Under the pieces are notes generated by a model. The model searched no databases. It was not told the DNA's origin and was given only the letters and a program-made list of their open reading frames with translations. A program made the translations under genes and the position numbers. From a virus, in IMG/VR virus record IMGVR_UViG_3300046458_000163, positions 1 through 51,693 of that record: a stretch of DNA of 51,693 nucleotides; one strand, written 5' to 3'. Position 1 is the stretch's first letter. Each line of letters opens with the position of its first letter. Below are positions 1 through 7,009 of the stretch, in pieces.

Positions 1-195
1 TTACCCGTCACAGCCGGAAATTAGCTTGTTTTTGAACTCGAGGTGATCGCGATATTTCCAGCGAGAGCGTCCGCTGATTTTGATGGGCTTGCAGAGGGTT
101 CCGTCTTTTACACGGTCATAAATGTAGGTTTTGCCGAAACCAGTATCGGCCATGATGAATTTCAGGTCAACGAGCGTATCGTCACGCAATTCCAT
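1..195 (-). CDS. AlpA-like DNA-binding protein, probable excisionase
   Basis: This small protein (64 aa from the start at 195) reads like the AlpA/excisionase winged-helix family: a predicted helix-turn-helix (FIMADTGFGKTYIYDRVKDG) is followed by a basic wing (KPIKISGRSRWKYRDH). It is the last gene of the leftward operon and, on a circular phage genome, would lie directly upstream of the integrase, which suits an excisionase or directionality factor. I chose the ATG at 195 because GGAG lies about ten bases upstream. An in-frame ATG at 267 would add 24 hydrophobic residues; it also has AAGGAG, but only three bases away. The family is fairly clear; the excisionase role is inferred from position. 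Confidence 0.75.
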   Translation of the reverse strand: MELRDDTLVDLKFIMADTGFGKTYIYDRVKDGTLCKPIKISGRSRWKYRDHLEFKNKLISGCDG

Positions 196-267
196 AATCC
201 GAACTCCAATGTTGGTATATAGCAACAACCCCACCAAATAAGAGCAAATGTGACCATATAGCCACAT

Positions 268-375
268 TCACTCCTTAGGTGGTTTGCCGAGGATAAAAGC
301 GATGATTAGTGCAGCGAGAAGGCTGAAATAAATGATGACCTCAGCCGGGGGAAGGTCTTCGCAGGTGGTGGTCAT
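268..375 (-). CDS. Small membrane protein, 35 aa
   Basis: This short frame encodes an acidic, Cys-containing N-terminus (MTTTCEDLPPAE), one strong hydrophobic helix (about residues 13-29) and a short basic tail (GKPPKE). Its ATG overlaps the stop of the upstream gene as ATGA, and its own stop (TGA) touches the ATG at 267, so it sits snugly in the operon and is probably translationally coupled. I know no function for it. It is too short for ordinary gene callers. The support is the exact operon fit plus the clear transmembrane segment. Confidence 0.6.
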   Translation of the reverse strand: MTTTCEDLPPAEVIIYFSLLAALIIAFILGKPPKE

Positions 376-680
376 TTTGCTGATAGCATGTTTGAGAAAT
401 TATCCGTCACCTCTTTCTTCATGCGTTCAATGTCGTCATCCATGCTTTTGAATGGCACTTGCTTGCGGCTTCGCTGTAGCGTGTAACCGCAGCGTGCCAT
501 ATACCATAGAAAAGTGTCCACGACATAGACGTGACCGTCTCTCCAGTTGCCGTTCTCATCAGCGTTAGTGATGGTGTTGTGCATCGCCTTAAACAGGTCT
601 TTTTGGTTGTGAAAATCCCTTAACTCTGATGGCATGTATTCGCCACTCTTCAGCCATTCAAAAAGCAAGTCTCTGGACAT
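372..680 (-). CDS. Hypothetical phage protein, 102 aa
   Basis: I do not recognise this protein. It is soluble, mixed alpha-helical and charged, with aromatic residues in the middle (around VVDTFLWYMARCGY) and a lysine-rich C-terminal helix. A good ribosome binding site (GAGGAG, about six bases before the ATG at 680) supports the start. It lies in the far end of the leftward operon, among small genes that vary freely between lambdoid phages, and its stop overlaps the start of the 35-aa membrane protein. Confidence 0.7.
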   Translation of the reverse strand: MSRDLLFEWLKSGEYMPSELRDFHNQKDLFKAMHNTITNADENGNWRDGHVYVVDTFLWYMARCGYTLQRSRKQVPFKSMDDDIERMKKEVTDNFSNMLSAK

Positions 681-726
681 AACAACTCCTCACGCAGAGC
701 GCGATAAAGGTTAATGGGGTGGGGGA

Positions 727-1026
727 TTAGTAAGTGCGGAAGCCGTTACAGTTGCGGAAAAACTCGATCAGGTAATTTTTCATTCTGGCGTGGGCTTCGC
801 GGTCGTTTCCATTGCACCAACCATCGGGCGGCGTCCATGGCTCCAGCAGATCAGCCATTTTCTTAGCTTTTGCTGGGGTAACGCTCAATGGGTCGTTGGC
901 ATGCTGTGTGTCTATAAACTTTCCCATGCCGGGAATAGCGAGCACTTTGAACCACGTTCCGTTTGGCAACCCTAATCCGCTAATACGATCACTGGCGCGG
1001 CGCTTATCTACTAATTCAACTGACAT
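727..1026 (-). CDS. Hypothetical phage protein, 99 aa
   Basis: I do not recognise this protein. It starts MSVELVDKRRASDRIS and ends with a Cys/aromatic tail. The start at 1026 is preferred over an upstream in-frame start at 1065 because AAGGAG lies about seven bases before it. The start also overlaps the end of the preceding small gene (1016-1246), as is usual in this operon. The sequence PAKAKKMADLLEPWTPPDGW looks like a helix followed by a Trp/Pro-rich segment. No function can be assigned. Confidence 0.7.
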   Translation of the reverse strand: MSVELVDKRRASDRISGLGLPNGTWFKVLAIPGMGKFIDTQHANDPLSVTPAKAKKMADLLEPWTPPDGWCNGNDREAHARMKNYLIEFFRNCNGFRTY

Positions 1027-1246
1027 TGCGAATCTCCTTTTCAATCTGGCGCACGTAATACACAAGCCAGGCTTTGGGCCGGAACGTATTGGGCGGCAGG
1101 CAGTTTATGGTCTTTGCGTGTTTATCAAGAAGTGTGGTGGTGATGCGGTCGTGTTCTGATTTGGGCTTGCCGTCAATGGCAGTGAGTATTTCCGTTCTGC
1201 ACTTACGCGCTACGGCCCTTAACGCGTTTTCTGTCTCAGGATTCAG
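1016..1246 (-). CDS. Hypothetical 76-aa protein with probable CTG start
   Basis: A 76-codon frame fills the gap between two neighbours and has no ATG, GTG or TTG near its beginning. The likely initiator is CTG at 1246-1244, which overlaps the upstream stop as CTGA and is preceded by GGAGG at good distance. The product is a normal-looking charged helical protein (NPETENALRAVARKCRTEI at the start, FRPKAWLVYYVRQIEKEIRN at the end). Its stop overlaps the next start. Without this gene the operon would have an unusual hole of about 215 bases. The function is unknown and the non-AUG start is inferred. Confidence 0.6.
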   Translation of the reverse strand: MNPETENALRAVARKCRTEILTAIDGKPKSEHDRITTTLLDKHAKTINCLPPNTFRPKAWLVYYVRQIEKEIRNVS

Positions 1247-1740
1247 TTTCCCTCCGGCGCTGCTGGTAGTGGCATCCAGTGGGTTACATCGTCAATAACA
1301 CAGCCGTTGTGTTCATCTTTGAATACCCTATCGATTCTGTTAAACCAAGCCGCCATGACAATCATTGAGTCTGTATATACTATCAACTGGTCTTGATGAT
1401 ATGGGACTTCTGGCATCCGCTCACTGCACTTCACCCACTCTGCACCACCTGTGGCACATATAGGCTCTATCTGTGCTGTGTGCGAGGCATTGAGGCGCAC
1501 AACCTTATCGACGGCGTAATTAGCCATTTGCGAAGCCAGCTCGAAAGCGCTTTCTACTCCATGAGCTGCGCAAAATATTTTGGCGTCACGCGCTGTGAAT
1601 GCTGCAGGCGTATAGATTTTTAAATTGGCATCAATAGTCCGTAGCGCCGCCCTCGCCATATCCACCACCCAATCCAGATGGTCTTGCGGATTGGCGATAA
1701 CGTCGCGGCAATGTGCTGCAAGTTGCTGGTTGTTAGTCAT
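1243..1740 (-). CDS. DUF551 domain protein
   Basis: The C-terminal third (WVKCSERMPE ... VIVYTDS-like ... VTHWMPLPAAPE) has the hallmark pattern of the DUF551 phage family, a small beta domain of unknown role found in many enterobacterial prophages. The N-terminal 90 residues are helical (NNQQLAAHCRDVIANPQDHL) and resemble the variable front half seen in such proteins. The start at 1740 has GGAGG seven bases upstream; an upstream in-frame start at 1767 has no such support. It overlaps its neighbour on each side. Function unknown. Confidence 0.75.
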   Translation of the reverse strand: MTNNQQLAAHCRDVIANPQDHLDWVVDMARAALRTIDANLKIYTPAAFTARDAKIFCAAHGVESAFELASQMANYAVDKVVRLNASHTAQIEPICATGGAEWVKCSERMPEVPYHQDQLIVYTDSMIVMAAWFNRIDRVFKDEHNGCVIDDVTHWMPLPAAPEGN

Positions 1741-2452
1741 GGGTAGCCTCCACGCGCTTAAACTCAATGACCCACACCCACGGGTTAGCCTGCCAGCTTT
1801 CCTCTCCGTAGATTGATGCCCATAGCGTTGGGAAATGGTCTGATGGGTTTACAGCAAAGTCTGGTTCTCCGCCGCCGTGACCGTACCAGCAACCCTCAGA
1901 CTTAGCATCAGCATCACTAATGTCCTGCAGCCGCTCCACACGAACGCCGGTTATCTCCAGCGTTATGCGGGAAGCCCAGCGCGGCATGTGGATGGATGGC
2001 TTCCAACATGATCGACCATCCACGCAGCCGTCATCATCACCCCACGTAAATCCACCGTCAGCAGCGTAAATGGAGTGGCCAGAGTAATAGCCATTACCGA
2101 ACGGCTTTTCATGCACTTTTTTTGCCGGTCGGTCAGGGACGTAATCAATCATCAGGCCATCATCATCGAAAGCATGACTCACAATAGCCCACGTCTCCCG
2201 CACCCACAGGCGATCACCTACCGCACCGAACGGACAGGAAAACAGCTTGGAACGAGAGTGGGTGCCAGTAGCATTCGACTCAGCCCAATGGCACCTACCA
2301 ACATTGCTGCGATTAGTTGAGTCAATGATGCGCAACAGACCGTACTGATTTGATTCAGGCTGCACCTTCATGATCCGGCGCGTCAGCGTCTTTCTGCCTT
2401 CCAGAACTGCACGAACCATTTCGGTATTGAAGATAATTCCGCGCTCTTTCAT
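1733..2452 (-). CDS. ASCH/PUA-like phage protein, 239 aa
   Basis: The opening (KERGIIFNTEMVRAVLEGRKTLTRRIMK) is the signature of the ASCH-type phage family, in which a nucleic-acid-binding PUA-like barrel carries the G-x-K-T-x-T-R-R motif. Later blocks (VGDRLWVRETW, MPRWASRITLEITGVRVERLQDIS and WANPWVWVIEFK-like) follow the same family. The ATG at 2452 has GAGGGG six bases upstream; an in-frame TTG at 2473 lacks this. Such proteins are presumed to bind RNA or modified bases, but their phage role is not known. Confidence 0.78.
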   Translation of the reverse strand: MKERGIIFNTEMVRAVLEGRKTLTRRIMKVQPESNQYGLLRIIDSTNRSNVGRCHWAESNATGTHSRSKLFSCPFGAVGDRLWVRETWAIVSHAFDDDGLMIDYVPDRPAKKVHEKPFGNGYYSGHSIYAADGGFTWGDDDGCVDGRSCWKPSIHMPRWASRITLEITGVRVERLQDISDADAKSEGCWYGHGGGEPDFAVNPSDHFPTLWASIYGEESWQANPWVWVIEFKRVEATHD

Positions 2453-2462
2453 CTCTTTCCCC

Positions 2463-2858
2463 TCATTCGCCAACCGGGTACAGGCCAGCGTCGATTAATC
2501 TGGCGCGGCGCTGTGCCGCTAATGTGTTGCGCTCTCGACTTCCCGGTGTAGCCATGCCAAAGCTTCTCGCAGTGAGCAAGATTGTTTCCGGATCGCTTCG
2601 TGTGACACGCTTGGTGCTGACCAGCGTGTAGGTGTAGTCGGTGCATGCATCCACCGGCACCGGGTTGGAAGCGGTAATCACCGCCGTCTTCCCGCGCAGG
2701 CATCCACGCATCAGGCTGTTGAACTCACCGAGCGACATATGAAACAGGGCGCTTAATTCGCGCCCTGTCATTGGATGTTTGCTGAGTTGCCACACGACCT
2801 TTTCCTTAAAGCCATTGTTGGGCCGGTGGTTGCGGCGGTAGTGGGGTTGTTTGAGCAT
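2463..2858 (-). CDS. Hypothetical basic protein, possible HTH
   Basis: This 131-aa basic protein lies directly downstream of exo. Residues about 20-60 (KVVWQLSKHPMTGRELSALF, then MSLGEFNSLMRGCLRGKTAV) look like a winged-helix segment, and the C-terminus is rich in Arg. The ATG at 2858 follows GGAGG by six bases. It may be a nucleic-acid-binding accessory of the recombination genes, but this is inference from charge and position only. Confidence 0.68.
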   Translation of the reverse strand: MLKQPHYRRNHRPNNGFKEKVVWQLSKHPMTGRELSALFHMSLGEFNSLMRGCLRGKTAVITASNPVPVDACTDYTYTLVSTKRVTRSDPETILLTARSFGMATPGSRERNTLAAQRRARLIDAGLYPVGE

Positions 2859-2860
2859 GG

Positions 2861-3541
2861 TTACCTCCATTGGTCGCCGAAAGTGAAGCCGATTTCAGCC
2901 AACGATAAATCCATCTTTTCGATGAAGTCCGGCACGTGCGTATCGAACTCAGCCATGAACTTTTCATCGCGCTCAACGACAACATGGTGAATGCCTTCGC
3001 GCTTCATGCGCGGGTCGTAGTTCGCGAAGAACCAAGCATCCTTGCCGGTTACCCACATGCTGTACTGAACCTGCGCCATATAGGCTGACTTGATGGCATC
3101 AAACCCTCCCAGGCGGAATTTAACGAAGTCGCGAGAGGTGAAAGGGCATTTCAGTTCAAGACCAAATTCATTACTGCAAAGACCATCAGGAGAGCAGGCG
3201 GTGCGAAGTGATTCGTCCTTGTAAAGGATCGGCGCTTCCGTCACCTGAACGCCTGATGTGAACTCGAATAGCGTCCTTGCATCCACTTCATGCTGCTTTC
3301 CCCACGCCAGAGACTTGGCGTTTACTTCGGGCGATACGCCCGTACACACCTCAGCAATCAACGTATGGAAGTAAGATTTTTTCATTTCACTCCATGCTGT
3401 TCCGCTGCGCGGCTTCGATATGACATTCGATACTTCAGAAGCAGTGATAACGCCTAGGCGAAGGCGCATCCAATCCTCTCCGCCTTGCTCAACATTGCGC
3501 ACGTCTATCCCTGTGCGCTCAAGAATTATGTCTGGTGTCAT
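2861..3541 (-). CDS. exo: Lambda exonuclease (Red alpha)
   Basis: This is a full-length (226 aa, the same length as lambda Exo) and highly similar 5'-3' double-strand DNA exonuclease. It digests one strand from duplex ends so that Bet can anneal the remaining single strand. Family landmarks are intact: [15 protein letters not shown] at the start, the active-site stretch with Asp119 (CSPDG), Glu129 and Lys131 ([12 protein letters not shown]), and the C-terminal end IGFTFGDQW. The start codon overlaps the end of bet by four bases, so the two are translationally coupled as in lambda. Confidence 0.97.
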   Translation of the reverse strand: MTPDIILERTGIDVRNVEQGGEDWMRLRLGVITASEVSNVISKPRSGTAWSEMKKSYFHTLIAEVCTGVSPEVNAKSLAWGKQHEVDARTLFEFTSGVQVTEAPILYKDESLRTACSPDGLCSNEFGLELKCPFTSRDFVKFRLGGFDAIKSAYMAQVQYSMWVTGKDAWFFANYDPRMKREGIHHVVVERDEKFMAEFDTHVPDFIEKMDLSLAEIGFTFGDQWR

Positions 3542-4386
3542 GCTGCCTCCGGCGCTCGCTTCTGAAGGAAGTTGTATCCCTTCTGCGCTTCCTCTTCGGT
3601 TAACTGGCTGGCTTCGTAAATTTCACGCTTGAAGATGGTGCGGCACAGGGGGAGGAAGTCGTTATCCCAATCCTTGTCCAACTTCATCAGAAGGTCGCTA
3701 ATCGCTTGCAGCGTTTCGCTACTTGCCATTAGCACCTGCGCATCCTGTGACCGTTGAGGAGTAACATCACGCATATCGCTCACATCGAGCGTCTTGCCTT
3801 CCATTTCCTCAGCGGTTGGCTGCTGACCAATTTCCGGCCAAGCCTTACGCAATGCCTGCGCCTCAGCACACTTCGCCAGTTGTCCATATGGTCTCTTCTT
3901 CCACATAGCGTTTGGTGCAGCGGTGTCTCGACCTGAGGTGGCGTAGTTCTCGATCCAGTATTCCTTCGCGCTGAACTCGACGATTTCACCACTTGGCATG
4001 CGCTTACTGACGGTGTATTTGCACCACTGCGGGTAAGTTACTTCCACGCCATTTAGTGACTGAGTAATGTCAGGTCCGAACTCTGGCTCATGAGCTCCAG
4101 CGTAATCCCCGGAACGGTCGGCTTGAATGCGATAAAGGCCGATACCAGGCATGACAACATCTCGCCATTCGTTCTTGCCGCTCTTTTGATCTTTTACGCT
4201 CATCGGCACCAGATGAACCGGTTTCAGCAGAGGGTCAAGTTGTCGTGCGCGGCAGTAGTCCAGCGCCATCATTACCGATTCTTCCTTAGCACCCGGATAA
4301 ATACTGTTCTTTAGGGCGCTCCATGTCGCAATATCAATCCCTTTCTCGGCAAGTGCCGACGCCGTTACTGCTAATTCGTTGCTCAT
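3538..4386 (-). CDS. bet: Single-strand annealing protein Bet (RecT/Bet family)
   Basis: This 282-aa protein is the annealing partner of Exo. Residues 1-200 belong to the RecT/Bet annealing superfamily ([49 protein letters not shown]) but look unlike lambda Bet. The last 60 residues ([20 protein letters not shown] ... [10 protein letters not shown]) closely follow the lambda Bet C-terminal domain, the part known to bind Exo and SSB. The protein is therefore a mosaic. It overlaps exo downstream, and its start overlaps the upstream stop as TGATG. Confidence 0.93.
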   Translation of the reverse strand: MSNELAVTASALAEKGIDIATWSALKNSIYPGAKEESVMMALDYCRARQLDPLLKPVHLVPMSVKDQKSGKNEWRDVVMPGIGLYRIQADRSGDYAGAHEPEFGPDITQSLNGVEVTYPQWCKYTVSKRMPSGEIVEFSAKEYWIENYATSGRDTAAPNAMWKKRPYGQLAKCAEAQALRKAWPEIGQQPTAEEMEGKTLDVSDMRDVTPQRSQDAQVLMASSETLQAISDLLMKLDKDWDNDFLPLCRTIFKREIYEASQLTEEEAQKGYNFLQKRAPEAA

Positions 4387-4691
4387 CAGGCCACCTTCTT
4401 AACCAAAATATTAACGCTCCGATCGCACTCACCTGCGAATACCAGTAGGTCACGGAGAATCTCATCAAACTTGATGTGCCAGTCATCATTGCTGTCGAGC
4501 ACGGAAATTGCCGCCTGAGAACAGTGCTGGCTCAGCATTACCTGCGCCGCCATCATCAGTGGGTTAACATGATGGCTATTCATCCAGTCATCGACCTCTT
4601 CAGCGACATGCTCGCGCTCTTCAACCGGCAGCGCTTCAACGATGCGTAGCACTTCGGATTTGTCTTTTGCGCTTAACGTGAATCTGCTCAT
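4386..4691 (-). CDS. Hypothetical protein in the gam position, 101 aa
   Basis: This 101-aa acidic helical protein sits exactly where lambda has gam, immediately before bet and overlapping it by one base. I see no similarity to lambda Gam (138 aa), so inhibition of RecBCD is only a positional guess. It starts MSRFTLSAKDKSEVLRIVEA, and its start overlaps the stop of the 45-aa gene upstream as ATGA. Confidence 0.72.
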   Translation of the reverse strand: MSRFTLSAKDKSEVLRIVEALPVEEREHVAEEVDDWMNSHHVNPLMMAAQVMLSQHCSQAAISVLDSNDDWHIKFDEILRDLLVFAGECDRSVNILVKKVA

Positions 4692-4825
4692 TTTCTCTCC
4701 GGCATGCCGAGCATTCTCAGCATCTGGTTGATGAATGGATAATCCTGAGTGCGCTCTAACATGCGCTGGCGCTCAAGCTCTTCCTGCTGCTTACGGTACT
4801 GCTCCGCTTGTGTTGGATTGCTCAT
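4688..4825 (-). CDS. Small 45-aa protein in the kil position
   Basis: This 45-aa frame opens MSNPTQAEQYRKQQEELERQ, a strongly charged helix, and ends NQMLRMLGMPERK. Both ends overlap neighbours as ATGA (with cIII upstream and the 101-aa gene downstream), so it is almost certainly translated. In lambda this slot holds kil (47 aa), but there is no evident sequence similarity. Function unknown. Confidence 0.65.
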   Translation of the reverse strand: MSNPTQAEQYRKQQEELERQRMLERTQDYPFINQMLRMLGMPERK

Positions 4826-4962
4826 GGCTGCCCCGGCTGGTTTAGAGTGTCGATAAGAGAGCGCCAGCCAGAACGGAGGCGGCGAACGAGGCGATCAAGT
4901 TGTGACGTGTTAAAGCCGAAGTCACCCATGTGGGTGGCCCCAGCGACGGCATAAGTCTGCAT
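4822..4962 (-). CDS. cIII: Regulatory protein CIII
   Basis: This 46-aa protein matches lambda CIII: it begins MQTYAVAG, and its amphipathic helix and tail (LDRLVRRLRSGWRSLIDTLN followed by QPGQP) parallel the lambda segment that ends DGWKRLIDILNQPG. CIII protects CII by inhibiting the host protease FtsH (HflB), which favours lysogeny. It is slightly shorter than lambda CIII (54 aa) because the C-terminal tail is missing. AAGGA lies seven bases before the ATG, and the stop overlaps the next start as ATGA. The presence of cII and a pRE site supports the call. Confidence 0.9.
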   Translation of the reverse strand: MQTYAVAGATHMGDFGFNTSQLDRLVRRLRSGWRSLIDTLNQPGQP

Positions 4963-4995
4963 GGGTGATTCCTTGGTGTTGGTTAAGTGGTTAAA

Positions 4996-6000
4996 TCAAT
5001 AGGTGATGCGGGTATGCGGGATTTCGTTGTCTTTCAGCGCAATCAGAACTTCAATCGCCTGCTCACGGGTTATGCTGGTGCGGCCCAGTAGCGCAGTAAC
5101 AATCTCAGTGCCAATCGTTTTACGATGCTTCTCATTTGCGGCACGCGCTGCGGCTTCGTCTGCAATGCGTTTCTCTTCAGCAAGGCGAGTGGCTTCTTTC
5201 TGTTCGGCTTCCCGCTTGATGCGATCGGCCTCCTGCCGCGCCTTAAGTTGTTCTGCTTCGATAGCCTGCTGCTTTTCCCTTTCAGCTTTCTCTCTGGCCT
5301 CTGTGGCTTCACGTTCGGCACGTTGCTGTGATTCGATGCGTTCACGCTCCGCCTGCTCAGCCGCTGCCTTTAAATCGGCCTCACGCTTGGCTGAAGATTC
5401 GCGTTCCTGCTGCGCTTTCTGCTCAGCCTCAATACGTGCCTGCTCGACAGCCTGACGCTTAATCTCCTCTTCGTGGGCAATGCGCTGGCGCTCTGCTTCG
5501 GCTTTCGCTTCGGCGGCGTCACGGTCGAATTTGTCGTTGAGGAGTAGGCCGATTTCGTGATCTGATTCGAATTGCTTCTTCATCGCTTCAGCGGCGGCCA
5601 GTTCTTCAGCTGCGATGCGCTGTCTTTCTTCCTCAGCGGCATTTTCAGCGGCAATCCTTTCCTGCTCGGCTTCCCACTCGGTAAGTGGGCGGCGCACTTC
5701 ATCACGCATAGCGTCGCATTCAGTAACCCAGCGACGAAGCTCAGCCTCGACATCCTTTGGCAGTTCCTTCAGGCGCTTCAGGTAATCGCGGCCCGGCCTC
5801 TCTACTGCAACCTTGCTTCGTGACACCTGCGCCGCCAGTGACGCGATACGTGCCCGCCCTTTAGCTGTGGTGAGGTCAGGAACTTCGTTTGTCTGCTGAC
5901 GAATCTGTTCGAGGTAGCTATCAAGACCGCCAGCAACGTAAAGGGTAGGTGCCTGCTCTGGTTTGATTTCAAGTACTGCCAATTCCGTTGTTTCGCTCAT
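4996..6000 (-). CDS. Long coiled-coil protein, 334 aa
   Basis: Residues about 1-115 form a helical head (LYVAGGLDSYLEQIRQQTNE, AVERPGRDYLKRLKELPKDV). Residues 115-290 are an almost unbroken Glu/Ala/Arg/Gln-rich coiled coil, and the last 45 residues form a small helical cap (TEIVTALLGRTSITREQAIE). Proteins like this are often labelled TolA-like only because of the coiled coil; I do not accept that as function. It lies between the Lar-like gene and cIII in the leftward operon, so a DNA-metabolism or host-takeover role is possible but unproven. The start has AGGAGAGGAAT directly upstream. Confidence 0.8.
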   Translation of the reverse strand: MSETTELAVLEIKPEQAPTLYVAGGLDSYLEQIRQQTNEVPDLTTAKGRARIASLAAQVSRSKVAVERPGRDYLKRLKELPKDVEAELRRWVTECDAMRDEVRRPLTEWEAEQERIAAENAAEEERQRIAAEELAAAEAMKKQFESDHEIGLLLNDKFDRDAAEAKAEAERQRIAHEEEIKRQAVEQARIEAEQKAQQERESSAKREADLKAAAEQAERERIESQQRAEREATEAREKAEREKQQAIEAEQLKARQEADRIKREAEQKEATRLAEEKRIADEAAARAANEKHRKTIGTEIVTALLGRTSITREQAIEVLIALKDNEIPHTRITY

Positions 6001-6015
6001 ATTCCTCTCCTGCGG

Positions 6016-6042
6016 GCAATAAAAAGCCCTCCGGAGAGGGCG
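6016..6042 (-). terminator. Intrinsic terminator before the coiled-coil gene
   Basis: Reading the minus strand, the stem GCCCTC, the short loop TCCG and GAGGGC are followed by TTTTTATT. It lies just upstream of the coiled-coil gene inside the N-controlled operon, so it should be read through when N is present. Confidence 0.75.
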
Positions 6043-6130
6043 AAGGTGTCTAACGTTCTATTTGTTGCTCAAGGGCTCGACTCTTGAGCGTTGGTGCGTA
6101 GCACCTCAAAGCCGTCTAAGCAGACAGCTT
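6043..6130 (-). ncRNA. Candidate structured small RNA or leader (three hairpins)
   Basis: Between two genes the minus strand can fold three successive hairpins: GTCT/AGAC (loop GCTT, 6114-6125), GGTGC/GCACC (loop TAC, 6093-6105) and GCTCAAG/CTTGAGC (6067-6089). These are followed by the intrinsic terminator at 6016-6042. There is no plausible reading frame in the stretch. The arrangement fits a small RNA released by the terminator, or a structured leader of the coiled-coil gene. This rests on hand folding only. Confidence 0.4.
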
Positions 6131-6137
6131 TACGGTG

Positions 6138-6584
6138 TCACGAAGATAATTTTTCATTCCATTTTTCAATGGCTACGACAGGACTTTCAAATGTGATTGG
6201 TGCAATCCAACCACAGCACTTAAGTTGAAATTGATTGAGGATGTATGGCTCAGGACTGACACGGCAACCCCGATTCCACTCAAATGCTTTAATGACTGGA
6301 GGCTTCTTGCAGAAAGGACACTCTTTAGCGTCCGGGAGATTCTCAAAGGTGATATCAGCCAGAGATTCATCATTTTCCGCCCACTCAAGTTCGCCAGGCA
6401 AAACCAGTGAATATCCGTTCCAGTAATCGAATTCTGGAGATAAAACATTCTCGTAACCTGCGCCGCGAAGACGAAACTTCGACCTGGCTACAATTGTCAG
6501 GCCTTTAACTTTCCTACTCCCCATCCGCCACAGATAAACGCCAGCGACATCGGGCTTCCTATCTGAATATTTATTCCATTCCAT
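6138..6584 (-). CDS. Lar-like zinc-ribbon protein (restriction alleviation type)
   Basis: The second half has the pattern of the Lar/restriction-alleviation family: CPFCKKPPVIKAFEW, a later Cys pair (LKCCGW) and the terminal VAIEKWNE, which corresponds to the family's A-I-E-x-W-N ending. The first 75 residues are an unrelated tryptophan-rich domain (MEWNKYSDRKPDVAGVYLWR) reminiscent of DUF551-type modules, so the protein seems to be a fusion. In lambda the Ral protein, which modulates host restriction-modification, maps in this operon. AAGGAG lies eight bases before the ATG. Confidence 0.65.
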   Translation of the reverse strand: MEWNKYSDRKPDVAGVYLWRMGSRKVKGLTIVARSKFRLRGAGYENVLSPEFDYWNGYSLVLPGELEWAENDESLADITFENLPDAKECPFCKKPPVIKAFEWNRGCRVSPEPYILNQFQLKCCGWIAPITFESPVVAIEKWNEKLSS

Positions 6585-6603
6585 CCTCTCTCTCCTTCAG
6601 TGG

Positions 6604-6882
6604 TTACTGGCCCAATGCCTTTCGAATTGCCTGCTCGACTAAATGCGTAGCCTCCGCATCTTGTGTTGGCACCCATGGCTGAATAAATTGCAGAGCCTTG
6701 AGCATTTCTGGCGCTGCCGCTATCAGGTTAGCGTTTGCCGCTTGAATCTCGACTTCAGGGTCAAATTCCACCCATGCAACGGGAATTACCATGCCATATG
6801 ACTGGTCGTCATCCTTGCTAACCGGACCGATTGCCCGGGAGGTTTTATCCGCTACCCATGGGCCTTTAGTAAAATTACTCAT
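6604..6882 (-). CDS. Hypothetical lambdoid protein, 92 aa
   Basis: It contains the segment EIQAANANLIAAAPEMLKAL, which recurs in many small early proteins of enterobacterial phages, together with an opening FTKGPWVADKTSRAIGP typical of the same group. The start at 6882 is preceded by GAGGA. Function unknown. It is followed by the Lar-like gene after a short gap. Confidence 0.75.
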   Translation of the reverse strand: MSNFTKGPWVADKTSRAIGPVSKDDDQSYGMVIPVAWVEFDPEVEIQAANANLIAAAPEMLKALQFIQPWVPTQDAEATHLVEQAIRKALGQ

Positions 6883-6883
6883 C

Positions 6884-6961
6884 TCAAATCCTCGCTATCA
6901 TCGCCAACCCCATCAGCAAAGCAGTCACTACCCAGCAGATAATGCAATCTTGTGTGCTCAT
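6884..6961 (-). CDS. Putative 25-aa membrane peptide
   Basis: A 25-codon frame encodes MSTQDCIICWVVTALLMGLA and a short end, nearly all of it one hydrophobic helix. AAGG lies nine bases upstream and the stop is two bases from the next gene's start codon. It lies just downstream of the terminator that closes the methyltransferase gene. Operon fit and hydrophobicity support it; its length makes it uncertain. Confidence 0.4.
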   Translation of the reverse strand: MSTQDCIICWVVTALLMGLAMIARI

Positions 6962-6982
6962 GGTATTGGCCTTGGTTATGGT

Positions 6983-7009
6983 AAAAATAAACCCGCTCGG
7001 GGGCGGGTT
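6983..7009 (-). terminator. Intrinsic terminator after the methyltransferase
   Basis: On the minus strand AACCCGC and GCGGGTT form a seven-base stem with loop CCCCGA, followed by TATTTTTA. It overlaps the end of the methyltransferase gene and is one of several terminators that N would have to suppress. Confidence 0.8.

Noticed and set aside
4386-4691. Calling the 101-aa protein Gam
   Set aside because: Only the map position fits. Length and sequence do not resemble lambda Gam.
4996-5455. Long plus-strand frames, rich in Ser/Ala/Arg, opposite the coiled-coil gene
   Set aside because: They mirror the repetitive Glu/Ala/Arg coding of the coiled coil on the other strand and have no ribosome binding site or family resemblance.
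4996-6000. Labelling the coiled-coil protein as TolA
   Set aside because: The likeness is only coiled-coil composition. There is no membrane anchor or TolA C-terminal domain.
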